Shown here: positions 25,504 to 34,403 of the stretch, one piece after another
Numbering within the stretch: position 1 is the first letter of the stretch
Layout of the letters: each line of letters begins with the position of its first letter
DNA from: Bacillus pinisoli
Lineage (GTDB): Bacteria > Bacillota > Bacilli > Bacillales > SA4
Assembly: GCF_023036475.1 (NCBI RefSeq)
Contig: NZ_JAJQKI010000009.1
Location: 1 to 64,000, forward strand
Reading direction: 5' to 3'
DNA: 64,000 nucleotides
The notes under the pieces: model-generated
Told to the model about the DNA's origin: nothing
The model's database searches: none
Seen by the model: the letters and a program-made list of their open reading frames with translations, nothing else
Position numbers and translations under genes: made by a program

Positions 25504-26475
25504 TTGATCGTTAAAAAACGTTCAAAACCTATTAGATTGTTAACGAACGAAGCGTTATTAAGGAGAATTCCTCCCGATTTTCCAACCAGAAGTGAGATTG
25601 AAGCAGATTTTAAGAAGAGAAAAGCTGGCTATAGAGGTGAACAAGCATTAGACTATCATCTAAGTATGTTAGATGATCGGAACTATATCATTCTACAGGA
25701 CTTGCGCCTCCCCATTTACAATACCTTTTTTCAGATTGATACTCTCATCCTAACCCCACATTATGCATTAGTCATTGAAGTGAAGAATATGGCAGGTACC
25801 CTTCTGTTTGATACTAAATTCAATCAATTAATTAGGATCTATCGTGATAAACAAGAGGGCTTCACTGACCCTATTACTCAAGTGAAACTTCAGGCTCAAC
25901 ATCTTGCCAAATTCCTTGAACCGTTCCACTATACATTACCAATCAAGACTCTAGTCGTTATTAGTAATCCTTCTACAATTATTAAAGCGGAAGATGAAGA
26001 AGCCGCTAGAACCATCCAGAATCAAGTCATCCATGCCTATCGTCTGCCAACTCATATTCAGGAACTCCCCACTCCCTCTTCAAAGCCTCACCTTGATTCA
26101 AAAGCCCTTAAAAAACTTGTAAAGTTATTCGCGAAGTTTCATTCGACTCCTCATTTTGACATGAAAGAAGCTTACCAGGTTCATCCAAGTGATATTAAAG
26201 ATGGAGTTCAATGCCCCAATTGTCATCATATCCCGATGAAACGTGTATCTACTAAATGGAGTTGCCCTATGTGTATGGAAACTACCAAAACGGCTCATAT
26301 ACAAGCAATCTTTGATTATTTTCTATTATGCTCACCTTATATTACAACTCGAGCAGCAGCGAACTTTCTTCAAGTCACTTCAGTTCACCTCGCCTATCGT
26401 CTACTTTCCAATATGAATTTAAAATTTAAAGGAAAAACGAAAGCGAGATTGTATCATTCACCTTTTCTTGATTAA
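25504..26475 (+). CDS. NERD-domain protein with C-terminal zinc ribbon
   Basis: A 323-residue protein. The NERD (nuclease-related) domain lies at about residues 38-150, with GYRGEQALDYHL, the ILQDLRLP strand, QIDTLILTPHYALVIEVKN containing the nuclease-like Asp, Glu and Lys, and a later QVKLQAQHL helix. Two CxxC pairs (CPNCHH and CPMCME, about residues 238-258) form a zinc ribbon followed by a helical C-terminal region. Nuclease activity has been suggested for such proteins but is not shown. The TTG start at 25504 lies 7 nt after AAGGAG. Confidence 0.85.
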   Translation: MIVKKRSKPIRLLTNEALLRRIPPDFPTRSEIEADFKKRKAGYRGEQALDYHLSMLDDRNYIILQDLRLPIYNTFFQIDTLILTPHYALVIEVKNMAGTLLFDTKFNQLIRIYRDKQEGFTDPITQVKLQAQHLAKFLEPFHYTLPIKTLVVISNPSTIIKAEDEEAARTIQNQVIHAYRLPTHIQELPTPSSKPHLDSKALKKLVKLFAKFHSTPHFDMKEAYQVHPSDIKDGVQCPNCHHIPMKRVSTKWSCPMCMETTKTAHIQAIFDYFLLCSPYITTRAAANFLQVTSVHLAYRLLSNMNLKFKGKTKARLYHSPFLD

Positions 26476-26555
26476 CTTGATGTTGCGATGGATTTTTATA
26501 GCCATTTTGTGTAAAAATGATGATATAGTGAAGAAAATGGAACGGAGGATCCACC

Positions 26556-27128
26556 TTGAACGAGTTAAAAAGTGTTTGTGTGTTTTGCGGGTCTAGCACG
26601 GGGGCGCATCCCGAGTATATAGAACAGGCTAAGAAGCTTGGCGCATTACTAGCTGAGCAGGGAATTGAATTAATCTACGGCGGCGGCAATGTAGGGGTCA
26701 TGGGAGAAATCTCAAGAACGGTCATGGCACATGGAGGTAAGGTTACAGGCGTCATTCCAAAGCTGATTCATGAACGAGTCGATCATGTTGAACTGACAAA
26801 CCTACATATCGTTGAAAATATGCATGAGCGTAAAGCCAAGATGTACGAGTTATCTGACGGTTTTATTGCACTACCAGGGGGAATTGGCACATTAGAAGAG
26901 CTTGCAGAAGTCATGACTTGGTACCAAATTGGATACCATGCTAAACCGATTGCTCTCTTTAACATTAATCAATTTTACGGAAAATTTATGGACTTACTTG
27001 AGCATATGGTGAGCGAAGGTTTCTTAAAAGAAGACTACCTAACAAGTGTGATTGTTGAAGAAAATCCTGAAAAACTAGTAAATCTGATGAACGAGTTCGA
27101 AAGTACTACCAGCGATAAATGGGGATGA
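26556..27128 (+). CDS. LOG-family nucleoside 5'-monophosphate phosphoribohydrolase
   Basis: A 190-residue Lonely-Guy (YvdD-type) protein. These enzymes cleave the N-glycosidic bond of AMP or cytokinin riboside monophosphates, giving the base plus ribose 5-phosphate. The diagnostic motif PGGIGTLEE is present, preceded by ERKAKMYELSDGFIAL. The N-terminal FCGSS and IYGGGNVGVMG segments form the nucleotide-binding site. The TTG start at 26556 has GGAGG 7 nt upstream. The bacterial role, probably nucleotide salvage or clean-up, is inferred. Confidence 0.9.
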   Translation: MNELKSVCVFCGSSTGAHPEYIEQAKKLGALLAEQGIELIYGGGNVGVMGEISRTVMAHGGKVTGVIPKLIHERVDHVELTNLHIVENMHERKAKMYELSDGFIALPGGIGTLEELAEVMTWYQIGYHAKPIALFNINQFYGKFMDLLEHMVSEGFLKEDYLTSVIVEENPEKLVNLMNEFESTTSDKWG

Positions 27129-27167
27129 AACTCTCCATATAGCTTCACCCTATAAAGCAACCTCAAA

Positions 27168-27197
27168 AAGGACCAATTCAATATCGAATTGGTCCTT
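27168..27197. terminator. Bidirectional terminator between the LOG gene and nfrA
   Basis: A perfect 12-bp stem (27168-27179 with 27186-27197) has a strong T run on the minus side and a T-rich plus side. Confidence 0.88.
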
Positions 27198-27205
27198 CTA
27201 CACTT

Positions 27206-27955
27206 TTATTTTCTATTAAACCCTTTGTTTTCAACAAAGTCTTTCATATACATTCTTCTAGGAGTTTTTAAGGAATTAGCCATTTGTGAAGTCCATGTAT
27301 CGGTTCGTTTGCCACCTGTTCGTTCTTTATAATAAGCTGAGATCGTCTCGTTATATTCTTCAAGTTGTTTCTTATAAAGGCCTTGGTCTTGTTGATACTC
27401 ATCTTCGTGATAAATATGCTCAAACGGCAGTCTCGTTTTCTTTCCAGAGTCTGCGGCAGGATAGCCAACTGATAATCCGAATAGTGGAATAACTCGATTA
27501 GGCGTTTTGAGAAGCTCTGTCACTTCTTGGAGCTGATTACGAAGGCCTCCTATATAACAAATCCCTAATCCCATCGACTCTGCTGCAACTGCTGCGTTTT
27601 GAGCAGCAAGAGCCGCATCAATGACAGCTACCATAAATTTCTCCGTACTTTCTAGTGATTCCTGAACTTCAATACCTTCCATTTCACCAGCTACATCATG
27701 TCGATGTAAATCCGCACAAAAAATGAAAAAATGACCGTTTTCTTCTACATAGGATTGGTTCCCCGCTAAGGCTGCCAATTGCTTCTTTTTCTCAGGATCC
27801 TTTACCCCAATAATGCTATATGCCTGAACATAGCTTGATGTAGATGCAGCTTGCGCACATTCTACAATTGTTTTAATTTGTTCAGCCGACAATGCACGAT
27901 CTTCAAAATTCCGTATTGATCTATGATTCAAAAGTGTTTCAATTACCGTGTTCAT
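27206..27955 (-). CDS. nfrA: Oxygen-insensitive NADPH nitroreductase NfrA
   Basis: A 249-residue FMN-dependent nitroreductase, the same length as B. subtilis NfrA1. Typical segments are the N-terminal HRSIRNF, the FMN-binding AASTSSYVQAYSIIGV, and GICYIGGLRNQLQEV with the GLPxVGY-like GLSVGYPA. It reduces nitroaromatics, quinones or flavins with NADPH. B. subtilis nfrA responds to disulfide and heat stress, but no Spx or CtsR site was identified here. The ATG at 27955 has a GGAAAGGGG-type ribosome binding site. Confidence 0.92.
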   Translation of the reverse strand: MNTVIETLLNHRSIRNFEDRALSAEQIKTIVECAQAASTSSYVQAYSIIGVKDPEKKKQLAALAGNQSYVEENGHFFIFCADLHRHDVAGEMEGIEVQESLESTEKFMVAVIDAALAAQNAAVAAESMGLGICYIGGLRNQLQEVTELLKTPNRVIPLFGLSVGYPAADSGKKTRLPFEHIYHEDEYQQDQGLYKKQLEEYNETISAYYKERTGGKRTDTWTSQMANSLKTPRRMYMKDFVENKGFNRK

Positions 27956-28058
27956 AAATACCCCTTTCCATCACAAGTTGTATTTTCGTTCCAATTTTAT
28001 CTTAAGGGAAAAACGATGTTCACTTCAAATAAAGTGCTTACAATATTTTAGATGATGT

Positions 28059-28084
28059 TTATACCCCCTGAATAAGGGGTATAA
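28059..28084. promoter_or_regulatory. Palindromic operator-like site before the first BCCT gene
   Basis: TTATACCCC (28059-28067) and GGGGTATAA (28076-28084) form a perfect 9-bp inverted repeat with an 8-bp gap. Weak promoter hexamers (CTTACA/TATACC or TTTATA/TATAAC) overlap it, the usual place for a repressor site. Confidence 0.55.
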
Positions 28085-28153
28085 CGTAATCGTCCTAATA
28101 TTCCATGATAAAGCTAAATTTGTAGTTAATACTAACATTAAAGGAGGAATTAG

Positions 28154-29644
28154 ATGAAGGACGTTTCTAAGGTTTACTACATATCACTTGTTATTGCACT
28201 CATTTTCGTCATCTGGGGTGTCGTTTCACCAGAGCGACTTGGTGAAATAATGGATGTGACAAAAGCATACTTTTTAACTCAATTCGGTTGGTTCTATCAA
28301 CTTGCCGCTACTTTTTTCTTCGTGTTTGCCTTGTTTTTAATTTTTAGTAAGTACGGATCCATTAAGTTGGGAAAAGATGAGGATAAACCTGAATTTTCAC
28401 GTGCAACATGGTTTGCGATGTTATTTAGTGCAGGGATGGGGATCGGGTTATTATTCTTTGGTGTGTCAGAACCTATTTCACACTTTGTCAGTCCCCCACT
28501 AGGAGAGGGAGGTACACCTGAAGCAGCTCGATTGGCGTTACGATATACGTACCTGCATTGGGGATTCCATGCCTGGGCTATTTACGCAACAATTGCACTT
28601 GCACTTGCTTATTATAAGTTCAGAAAAGGGTTACCTGGTCTAATGAGTGCGACACTCTATCCTATTTTAGGTGAACGTGTAAAAGGTCCGATTGGTACTG
28701 TTATTGATACGATCGCTGTATTTGCTACTATTTTTGGTGTTGCCGCTTCACTTGGTCTAGGGGCTCAGCAAATTAATGGTGGACTAAGTTATGTATTCGG
28801 GCTACCAAATACTTTTGGTACCCAGCTAATCATTATATCCATTGTGACGGTGCTATTCATCCTGTCCGCGTCAACAGGTATACAAAAAGGAATCAAATAC
28901 TTAAGTAATGCCAATATGGGTCTTGCTATCATAATTTTTGCACTAGTACTCTTTTTAGGACCAACGGTTTTTGTCCTAAATTTATTTGTCACCACTCTCG
29001 GAGAATATGTACAAAACCTGCCTAGTATGGGACTACGATTGGCTCCATTTAACCAAGAGAGAGCTGCTTGGGTACAAGGTTGGACCATCTTCTATTGGGC
29101 ATGGTGGATTGCTTGGGCTCCATTTGTTGGGACTTTCATTGCTCGTGTTTCCAAAGGTAGAACGGTTCGTGAATTCGTATTAGCTGTTACGATTATTCCG
29201 TCTCTTGTTTGTGCGATCTGGTTCGCGGTGTTCGGTGGGACGGCGATTAATTTTGATTATAATTTAGGTTCTAATATTGCTGGACAATCACTAGAAACTG
29301 CACTGTTTTACATGTATGAACAGTTGCCATTAACGAATGTACTCATTATCACAACCTTAATTTTAATATCTACCTTCTTTATCACATCAGCAGACTCAGC
29401 AACCTTCGTCTTAGGGATGCAAACAACCTACGGTAGTTTAAATCCTAATAATGTGGTGAAAATTACATGGGGACTCGTTTTAGCACTTTCAGCCGTTGTC
29501 CTAATGGCATCAGGCGGCTTAGGCGCCATGCAGACAGCTATTATCGTGAGTGCCTTCCCGTTAACTTTCATCTTAATCCTAATGTGTTTTGCTATGCTGA
29601 AGGACTTTAGCAAAGAACGAAAGCTTAAGAAGAAAACCCCTTAA
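28154..29644 (+). CDS. BCCT-family betaine/choline/carnitine transporter
   Basis: A 496-residue secondary transporter with about twelve membrane helices. The glycine-rich TM3 segment is MGIGLLFFGVSEP, and the BCCT signature GWTIFYWAWWIAWAPFVGTFIARVSKGR contains the tryptophan-box residues that bind trimethylammonium substrates. It probably imports glycine betaine or a relative as a compatible solute (OpuD-like). GGAGGAAT precedes the ATG. A palindromic operator-like site lies 70 bp upstream. A second paralogue is 6 kb away. Confidence 0.92.
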   Translation: MKDVSKVYYISLVIALIFVIWGVVSPERLGEIMDVTKAYFLTQFGWFYQLAATFFFVFALFLIFSKYGSIKLGKDEDKPEFSRATWFAMLFSAGMGIGLLFFGVSEPISHFVSPPLGEGGTPEAARLALRYTYLHWGFHAWAIYATIALALAYYKFRKGLPGLMSATLYPILGERVKGPIGTVIDTIAVFATIFGVAASLGLGAQQINGGLSYVFGLPNTFGTQLIIISIVTVLFILSASTGIQKGIKYLSNANMGLAIIIFALVLFLGPTVFVLNLFVTTLGEYVQNLPSMGLRLAPFNQERAAWVQGWTIFYWAWWIAWAPFVGTFIARVSKGRTVREFVLAVTIIPSLVCAIWFAVFGGTAINFDYNLGSNIAGQSLETALFYMYEQLPLTNVLIITTLILISTFFITSADSATFVLGMQTTYGSLNPNNVVKITWGLVLALSAVVLMASGGLGAMQTAIIVSAFPLTFILILMCFAMLKDFSKERKLKKKTP

Positions 29645-29657
29645 TGGGGTTTTTCGT
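29633..29657 (+). terminator. Terminator overlapping the BCCT stop codon
   Basis: AAAACCCC pairs with GGGGTTTT around TTAAT, followed by T-rich sequence. Confidence 0.8.
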
Positions 29658-29665
29658 TTCTACAT

Positions 29666-29721
29666 AGGGTCTTTTCGTATAAATTACGCTAAAAAGCAAC
29701 AAAGTTTTAGAAAAGAACCTT
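29666..29721. repeat. Short, internally deleted GGCTCTTTTC element
   Basis: A 56-bp version has ends AGGGTCTTTTCGTATAAATT and AAGCAACAAAGTTTTAGAAA (then AGAACCTT), matching the two termini of 14009-14148 with the centre missing. It ends 10 bp before the stop codon of the Eis-like gene. Confidence 0.7.
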
Positions 29722-29730
29722 TACATACCA

Positions 29731-30882
29731 TTAAAAGAAATCAATTAAACTAGTACCACGGTTTGGTATGAGCTTTGATAAGATCGCAACTTGTTCAGGG
29801 GTACCTTTTATGTCACCCGTTCTAAACAAGAAATCTGCCTTCTGTGCCCCTAAAAGTACGGCGGTTAAAGCTTGAATATTTAGCGCAAGTCCTCTATCAT
29901 CTTTACTTGCTACTGAGATTTCTCCGTTTTCAATCTTTATTGATATTTGATTCCACTTAGCCTGATCATCCTGAATATGTAAAACTAGGCCTTCCACAAC
30001 TTTTTCAAATTCATACTGTTCTAAAAACCCTTTTACATCAACAATTCTCGCCATGAAATAGGGCTCTAGTTCAATCTTCACTTTAGGATTTTTTAATAAA
30101 AATGGAAGCGAGTCATCCTCCGTCAAGATAAGCTTCACCTGATTAACCATAGAATCATGCTGGCAAATGAAGTTCCAAAGTCCTCTTCTCGCCTCTTCAT
30201 TGACGTATACAAATTCTTGAACATCTAGCAGTTGATCGGCATTTTTGTAAAGAAGGTACCCAGCAGGTTCTCCTTGATGATCTGTATACAGTACAAATTG
30301 ATATCCAGGCGATGAGACATTTTTCTCCCACCAGCTCGTTGTTCGTTGAAGCATACCATTGTAATTCTTTGCGTATTTTTCATAAAGGTCATTAACAATA
30401 GGTAATTCTTCACCTTGAACTAAACGCCTGACTCGGCCAGGAGCCTCCTGCATGAAGTGTAAATCTTTCTTATCAACCGTTATTTTCTTTTGAGTAAAGC
30501 AATATTCCCAGCCGAATCGACGGTAAAAATGGAAATCGAATGGATGCAACATACTGAGCGTTTGTCCTTTTTCCTTCATGGATTGTAAGGATTGAATCAT
30601 CAGACGCGTTACACTTCCATTTCTTCGATATTCCGGCCATGTTGCCACGCCAGCCAGTCCACCCATGGATACTAATTTCTCTCCTAAGAAAATTTGAAGT
30701 GGGATAATATGTGCTTTGGAAGACAACTTACCATCTTCAAATTCTCCCCATACTTCATGAGTGATAAAGGTCTCTTTTCGCTTAGGATAGTCTTCCTTTG
30801 GGACCACGTATTGAAAAGCATATTGTGAAAGCTCTAAGCTTTGTATGAAATCTTCTTCTGTCAATCTTCTAATCTCTCGCAT
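29731..30882 (-). CDS. Eis-like GNAT-family N-acetyltransferase
   Basis: A 383-residue protein with the three-part architecture of Eis acetyltransferases: an N-terminal GNAT domain, a second degenerate GNAT domain, and a C-terminal SCP2-like domain. GLAGVATWPEYRRNGSVTRLM (about residues 75-95) is the acetyl-CoA-binding motif, and LHPFDFHFYRRFGWEYC follows. Mycobacterial Eis acetylates aminoglycosides, but Bacillus homologues are uncharacterised. The terminal carboxylate Phe-Phe is Eis-like. The start is ATG at 30882 with GGAGGGAG. Confidence 0.85.
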   Translation of the reverse strand: MREIRRLTEEDFIQSLELSQYAFQYVVPKEDYPKRKETFITHEVWGEFEDGKLSSKAHIIPLQIFLGEKLVSMGGLAGVATWPEYRRNGSVTRLMIQSLQSMKEKGQTLSMLHPFDFHFYRRFGWEYCFTQKKITVDKKDLHFMQEAPGRVRRLVQGEELPIVNDLYEKYAKNYNGMLQRTTSWWEKNVSSPGYQFVLYTDHQGEPAGYLLYKNADQLLDVQEFVYVNEEARRGLWNFICQHDSMVNQVKLILTEDDSLPFLLKNPKVKIELEPYFMARIVDVKGFLEQYEFEKVVEGLVLHIQDDQAKWNQISIKIENGEISVASKDDRGLALNIQALTAVLLGAQKADFLFRTGDIKGTPEQVAILSKLIPNRGTSLIDFF

Positions 30883-30992
30883 AATTCTACTCCCTCCCCA
30901 TATACATATCTCGATTACCGAAATTTTTATATTGCAATTCCCTGCAATACCTCCTACACTTATTACAACTTATTGTAAAGAAGGTTAACAAA

Positions 30993-31934
30993 ATGAACTC
31001 AACCACCGATCAATCTCAGGCAATTGGGATTGCTGCCACCACCGCCTCTTACTTACTTTGGGGCATTCTCCCGCTTTACTGGAAGCTTGTTCAAGATGTC
31101 TCACCCGTAGAAATTCTTGCTCATCGAATTGTATGGTCATTCGTCTTTATGATTCTTATTTTAATGGCAGTTGGAAAAATAAAGCAATTAAAAGTTGATT
31201 TAAAAGAACTCATTACCCACCGAAAAAGATTGTTTGGCATCTCATTAGCTTCAGTTACGATTAGTGTAAACTGGGGCGTTTATATTTGGGCCGTCAATAC
31301 AGACCATGTTGTTCAAGCGAGTCTTGGTTATTATATTAATCCACTCGTTAGTATTCTACTTGGCTTACTAGTATTAAAAGAAAAGATTACGAAATGGCAA
31401 ACAATTTCCTTTATTTTAGCCAGTATTGGGGTTATTAATTTAACAATCTATTTTGGTCATGTACCTTGGTTGGCACTAGCATTAGCCGTTAGCTTTGGGG
31501 TATACGGATTGATTAAGAAGCTTGTTCAGCTCGGGGCAATGGTAGGGTTAGCGATTGAAACGCTTATCATTACTCCGTTTGCGTTATTATTTCTTAGTTC
31601 TGTTCATAGTGGTGGAGGAGGTACCTTTGCAGCTGACTGGAGCTTGAGTCTACTATTAATGGGTGGAGGTATTGCAACTGCGATACCATTACTACTATTT
31701 GCAATCGGTGCAAAACGAATTCCGCTGTCAATGGTCGGATTTTTACAATATATCTCGCCAACGATCACTCTACTACTTGGTGTGTTCCTTTATAAAGAAG
31801 AATTCACTGATACGCATCTTGTATCCTTCATCTTTATTTGGATGGCGCTAACCGTTTATACAATTTCTAAAACAAAATGGTTCGTATTACTAGAAACGAA
31901 GTTAGTACCTAGTAAAAAATCAATGCAAGGATAA
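30993..31934 (+). CDS. rarD: RarD-type EamA-family permease
   Basis: A 313-residue protein with ten predicted membrane helices in two EamA repeats. YLLWGILPLYWKLV near the N terminus, SLGYYINPLVSILLG and FLQYISPTITLLLGVFLYKE are characteristic of the RarD (chloramphenicol-sensitive) subfamily of drug/metabolite transporters. The substrate is unknown. The ATG at 30993 has a GAAGG-type ribosome binding site. A terminator hairpin overlaps the stop. Confidence 0.9.
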   Translation: MNSTTDQSQAIGIAATTASYLLWGILPLYWKLVQDVSPVEILAHRIVWSFVFMILILMAVGKIKQLKVDLKELITHRKRLFGISLASVTISVNWGVYIWAVNTDHVVQASLGYYINPLVSILLGLLVLKEKITKWQTISFILASIGVINLTIYFGHVPWLALALAVSFGVYGLIKKLVQLGAMVGLAIETLIITPFALLFLSSVHSGGGGTFAADWSLSLLLMGGGIATAIPLLLFAIGAKRIPLSMVGFLQYISPTITLLLGVFLYKEEFTDTHLVSFIFIWMALTVYTISKTKWFVLLETKLVPSKKSMQG

Positions 31935-31959
31935 GAGAGTTGGTCTCTTGTCCTTTTTT
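31929..31959 (+). terminator. Intrinsic terminator overlapping the rarD stop
   Basis: GGATAAGAGA pairs with TCTCTTGTCC (10 bp, one T-G pair), followed by T6. Confidence 0.88.
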
Positions 31960-31978
31960 ATGTCTAATAAATAAGAAT

Positions 31979-32071
31979 ATGGTCCAATCATATAGATTTA
32001 TTGGCCAATTTCAAATTTTGTTAACCACAAGTTAAAGGATAATGGCGAAATTATAAATATATTGTCCAAAC
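31979..32071. repeat. 20-21-bp periodic array of a TTGGCCAAT-like word
   Basis: Words TGGTCCAAT, TTGGCCAAT, TAACCACAA, TGGCGAAAT and TTGTCCAAA have their central CC (or CG) at 31984, 32005, 32025, 32046 and 32066, a step of 20-21 bp. It is weaker than the other arrays and lies between convergent rarD and the methyltransferase gene. Confidence 0.6.
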
Positions 32072-32093
32072 ACCTATTTTCACCTATAAGAAA

Positions 32094-32123
32094 AGCCACG
32101 CTATCTAAGTATATAGCGCAGCC
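32094..32123 (-). terminator. Putative terminator after the methyltransferase gene
   Basis: CGCTAT pairs with ATAGCG, with partial extension by outer G-C pairs, followed on the minus strand by GCTTTTCTT. Moderate strength. Confidence 0.5.
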
Positions 32124-32149
32124 CTCCTTTTCTAAAACAACTTATGGAC

Positions 32150-33322
32150 TTACATTTTTTCAGCAACAATGGTATAGGTTTTGGGTAAGCCGATATCGTG
32201 GACTTTATGATTAGGTTCCTCTTCTAACGTTCGAATTAAGAGCCCTTCTTGCCCTAGTGTTGTAATGACTTCGCCTAGTGTCCACTTCCGTTGAGATACT
32301 TTTACGAGAGTGTCTTGATCGTCACCCATATGTTTCGAGAAGGCAACGTGGCTTGTTTCAATGACAGGTGAAAAATAGTTCCCCGTTACTTTGTGTTTCT
32401 TTCCTGAAGAAGTGATTAACTTCGTTGAGATGGGATGAAATTCATGCAGTAAGAAAACCCCACCTTTTCTCAGCACTGATTTAATGATTTGAATTAAGGG
32501 GGTAAGGTCAATGAAATAATGTAATACCCCTAGCTCCATCAATACTACATCAGCTGAATCTTGGAGAGACTCCAGTGGTAGTGAGTAAACATCTGATTCT
32601 ATGTAATTCAGCTCGACGCCTGCTTTTTCAGCTAAAGCTCTGGCATAACTGGCATTCTCTTTTGAAAAGTCAACCACGGTTACTCGTGCACCTAGTAGTG
32701 ATAACGCCACACCTTTTATTCCATTTGAACCTAGTAAGTGAACAATGTTTTTTCCTTTGACATTCCCCATATGACGATAAAAAGGGTGTAATCTCCACTC
32801 TGGATTTTCCGCAATCTTTTGAGCGTTTTTCTCAGGCTCACCATACCGCTCCACTAAGGCATTGTATTGATCCTGGTTCCAGGCTGCTTGATTTTGAGAA
32901 GTCAACAGGCGCTGCTCTGTATATAAGTATTCATGAATGATGGATTCAAACTGAGACTCTTTATATAAATAAGCATAAAGAGAATGCACCCAAACCTCTT
33001 CATTATGTACCATCACTGAAATATGGTAAGGATCGGTTCGAACGGTTACATTGAATTGGCAAGAGACTTGAATTGTTAGCCCTTCAAAAATAAACGTAAA
33101 CTGTGCCTGGTGATTAGTTTTTTGAATAGGGCTCATTATATGATCTTGAAAATGCTGATAAACTGTATCAAATAAATCCCATTGCACCTCTACATGCTCA
33201 GTATCCGATTCGACTTCTACACCTTGCAGCAGTAATGCACTCGATTTTATAAAGCGATAAGGGGAAAGCTCTTTTAACTCTGTAGCTAATTTTACTAGTG
33301 TATCAACTGTATACTTACTCAT
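32150..33322 (-). CDS. SAM-dependent methyltransferase with an N-terminal NTase-like domain
   Basis: A 390-residue two-domain protein. The C-terminal half (about 185-390) is a class I methyltransferase: the SAM motif reads IVHLLGSNGIKGVALSLLG, followed by VTVVDFSKENA and ESDVYSLP. The N-terminal half (ALLLQGVEVESDTEHVEVQWDLFD) resembles small nucleotidyltransferase-like domains, but the catalytic DxD acidic pair appears replaced, so it is at best degenerate. The target is unknown. The ATG at 33322 follows AAGGAGAAAAAGG. It is not obviously in an operon. Confidence 0.75.
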   Translation of the reverse strand: MSKYTVDTLVKLATELKELSPYRFIKSSALLLQGVEVESDTEHVEVQWDLFDTVYQHFQDHIMSPIQKTNHQAQFTFIFEGLTIQVSCQFNVTVRTDPYHISVMVHNEEVWVHSLYAYLYKESQFESIIHEYLYTEQRLLTSQNQAAWNQDQYNALVERYGEPEKNAQKIAENPEWRLHPFYRHMGNVKGKNIVHLLGSNGIKGVALSLLGARVTVVDFSKENASYARALAEKAGVELNYIESDVYSLPLESLQDSADVVLMELGVLHYFIDLTPLIQIIKSVLRKGGVFLLHEFHPISTKLITSSGKKHKVTGNYFSPVIETSHVAFSKHMGDDQDTLVKVSQRKWTLGEVITTLGQEGLLIRTLEEEPNHKVHDIGLPKTYTIVAEKM

Positions 33323-33350
33323 TCACCTTTTTCTCCTTATTAAGGGTAAA

Positions 33351-33374
33351 GGCTGATCCATATTCGGATCAGCC
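33351..33374 (-). terminator. Terminator after tdh
   Basis: GGCTGATCC pairs with GGATCAGCC (9 bp, 6-nt loop), with TTTACCC on the minus side. Moderate. Confidence 0.65.
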
Positions 33375-33379
33375 ATTTA

Positions 33380-34327
33380 TTATGCTAATTTACTTTTTAG
33401 CTTTGTTAACATATCTTGTGTCATTTTTGCTAGGTCATACTCTGCTTTAAAGCCCCATTCTTCTGTTGCCGCAGTTGGATCAATAGAATCTGGCCAGCTA
33501 TCGGCAATTCCTTGACGAACTGGATCCACATTATAGTCCATTGTAAAAGATGGGATATGCTTGCGAATTTCTGCAGCGACCATTTCCGGCTCAATACTCA
33601 TCGCTGTTACATTGAAAGAGTTGCGATGCTTAAGGTTGGCAGGGTCTGCTTCCATTAGATTTACGATCGCATTAAGAGCATCTGGCATATACATCATGTC
33701 CATATATGTCCCTTTATTAATGTAAGAGGTATAAGCGCCATTCTCAATCGCCTTATAATAAATCTCTACTGCATAGTCAGTAGTTCCGCCACCTGGTGGG
33801 GCCACATAAGAGATTAATCCTGGAAAACGTAATCCTCTCGTATCCACACCAAATTTGTGGTGGTAGTAATCACAAAGTAGCTCGCCGGCTACTTTGTTCA
33901 CACCGTACATCGTCGTTGGACGTTGAATCGTATCTTGTGGAGTTTGATTCTTCGGTGTATCTGGACCAAATGCTCCAATTGAACTTGGTGTGAAGAATTG
34001 ACAGTTTAGCTCACGACTCACTTCTAATGCGTTCACTAGACCACCCATATTTAGATTCCAAGCTAGTAATGGTTTTGCTTCAGCCGTTGCAGAAAGTAAT
34101 GCAGCTAAGTGAATAATGGTATCAACCTGATATTTCTTCGCAATTTCTCCCATTGCGTTTGCATCGGTAACATCTAGTAATTCGAAGTGACCGTTATTTA
34201 CCACCGGATGATCCGTTTCACGAATGTCTGTAGCGACTACATTGTCAACACCATATACATCTCTTAGTTTTTCTGTTAACTCTGTTCCGATTTGACCTAG
34301 TGCACCAGTTAGTAATATCTTTTTCAT
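33380..34327 (-). CDS. tdh: NAD-dependent L-threonine dehydrogenase (SDR/epimerase type)
   Basis: A 315-residue extended short-chain dehydrogenase. The NAD motif is TGALGQIG at residues 7-14, and the catalytic YxxxK is in [21 protein letters not shown] and the [16 protein letters not shown] segment identify the GalE-like threonine 3-dehydrogenases, which oxidise threonine to 2-amino-3-oxobutyrate. It is distinct from the zinc-dependent Tdh family. The ATG at 34327 has GGGGGA 8 nt upstream; the longer frame is not supported. It lies 76 bp downstream of kbl, whose product takes the next step. Confidence 0.93.
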   Translation of the reverse strand: MKKILLTGALGQIGTELTEKLRDVYGVDNVVATDIRETDHPVVNNGHFELLDVTDANAMGEIAKKYQVDTIIHLAALLSATAEAKPLLAWNLNMGGLVNALEVSRELNCQFFTPSSIGAFGPDTPKNQTPQDTIQRPTTMYGVNKVAGELLCDYYHHKFGVDTRGLRFPGLISYVAPPGGGTTDYAVEIYYKAIENGAYTSYINKGTYMDMMYMPDALNAIVNLMEADPANLKHRNSFNVTAMSIEPEMVAAEIRKHIPSFTMDYNVDPVRQGIADSWPDSIDPTAATEEWGFKAEYDLAKMTQDMLTKLKSKLA

Positions 34328-34403
34328 GTAAAGATTCCCCCATTGTTGCTTTTTAAGGCTCATTCCTAAAATCTTTTTATATCTAAAACCTTGTTTTTAC
34401 GGT

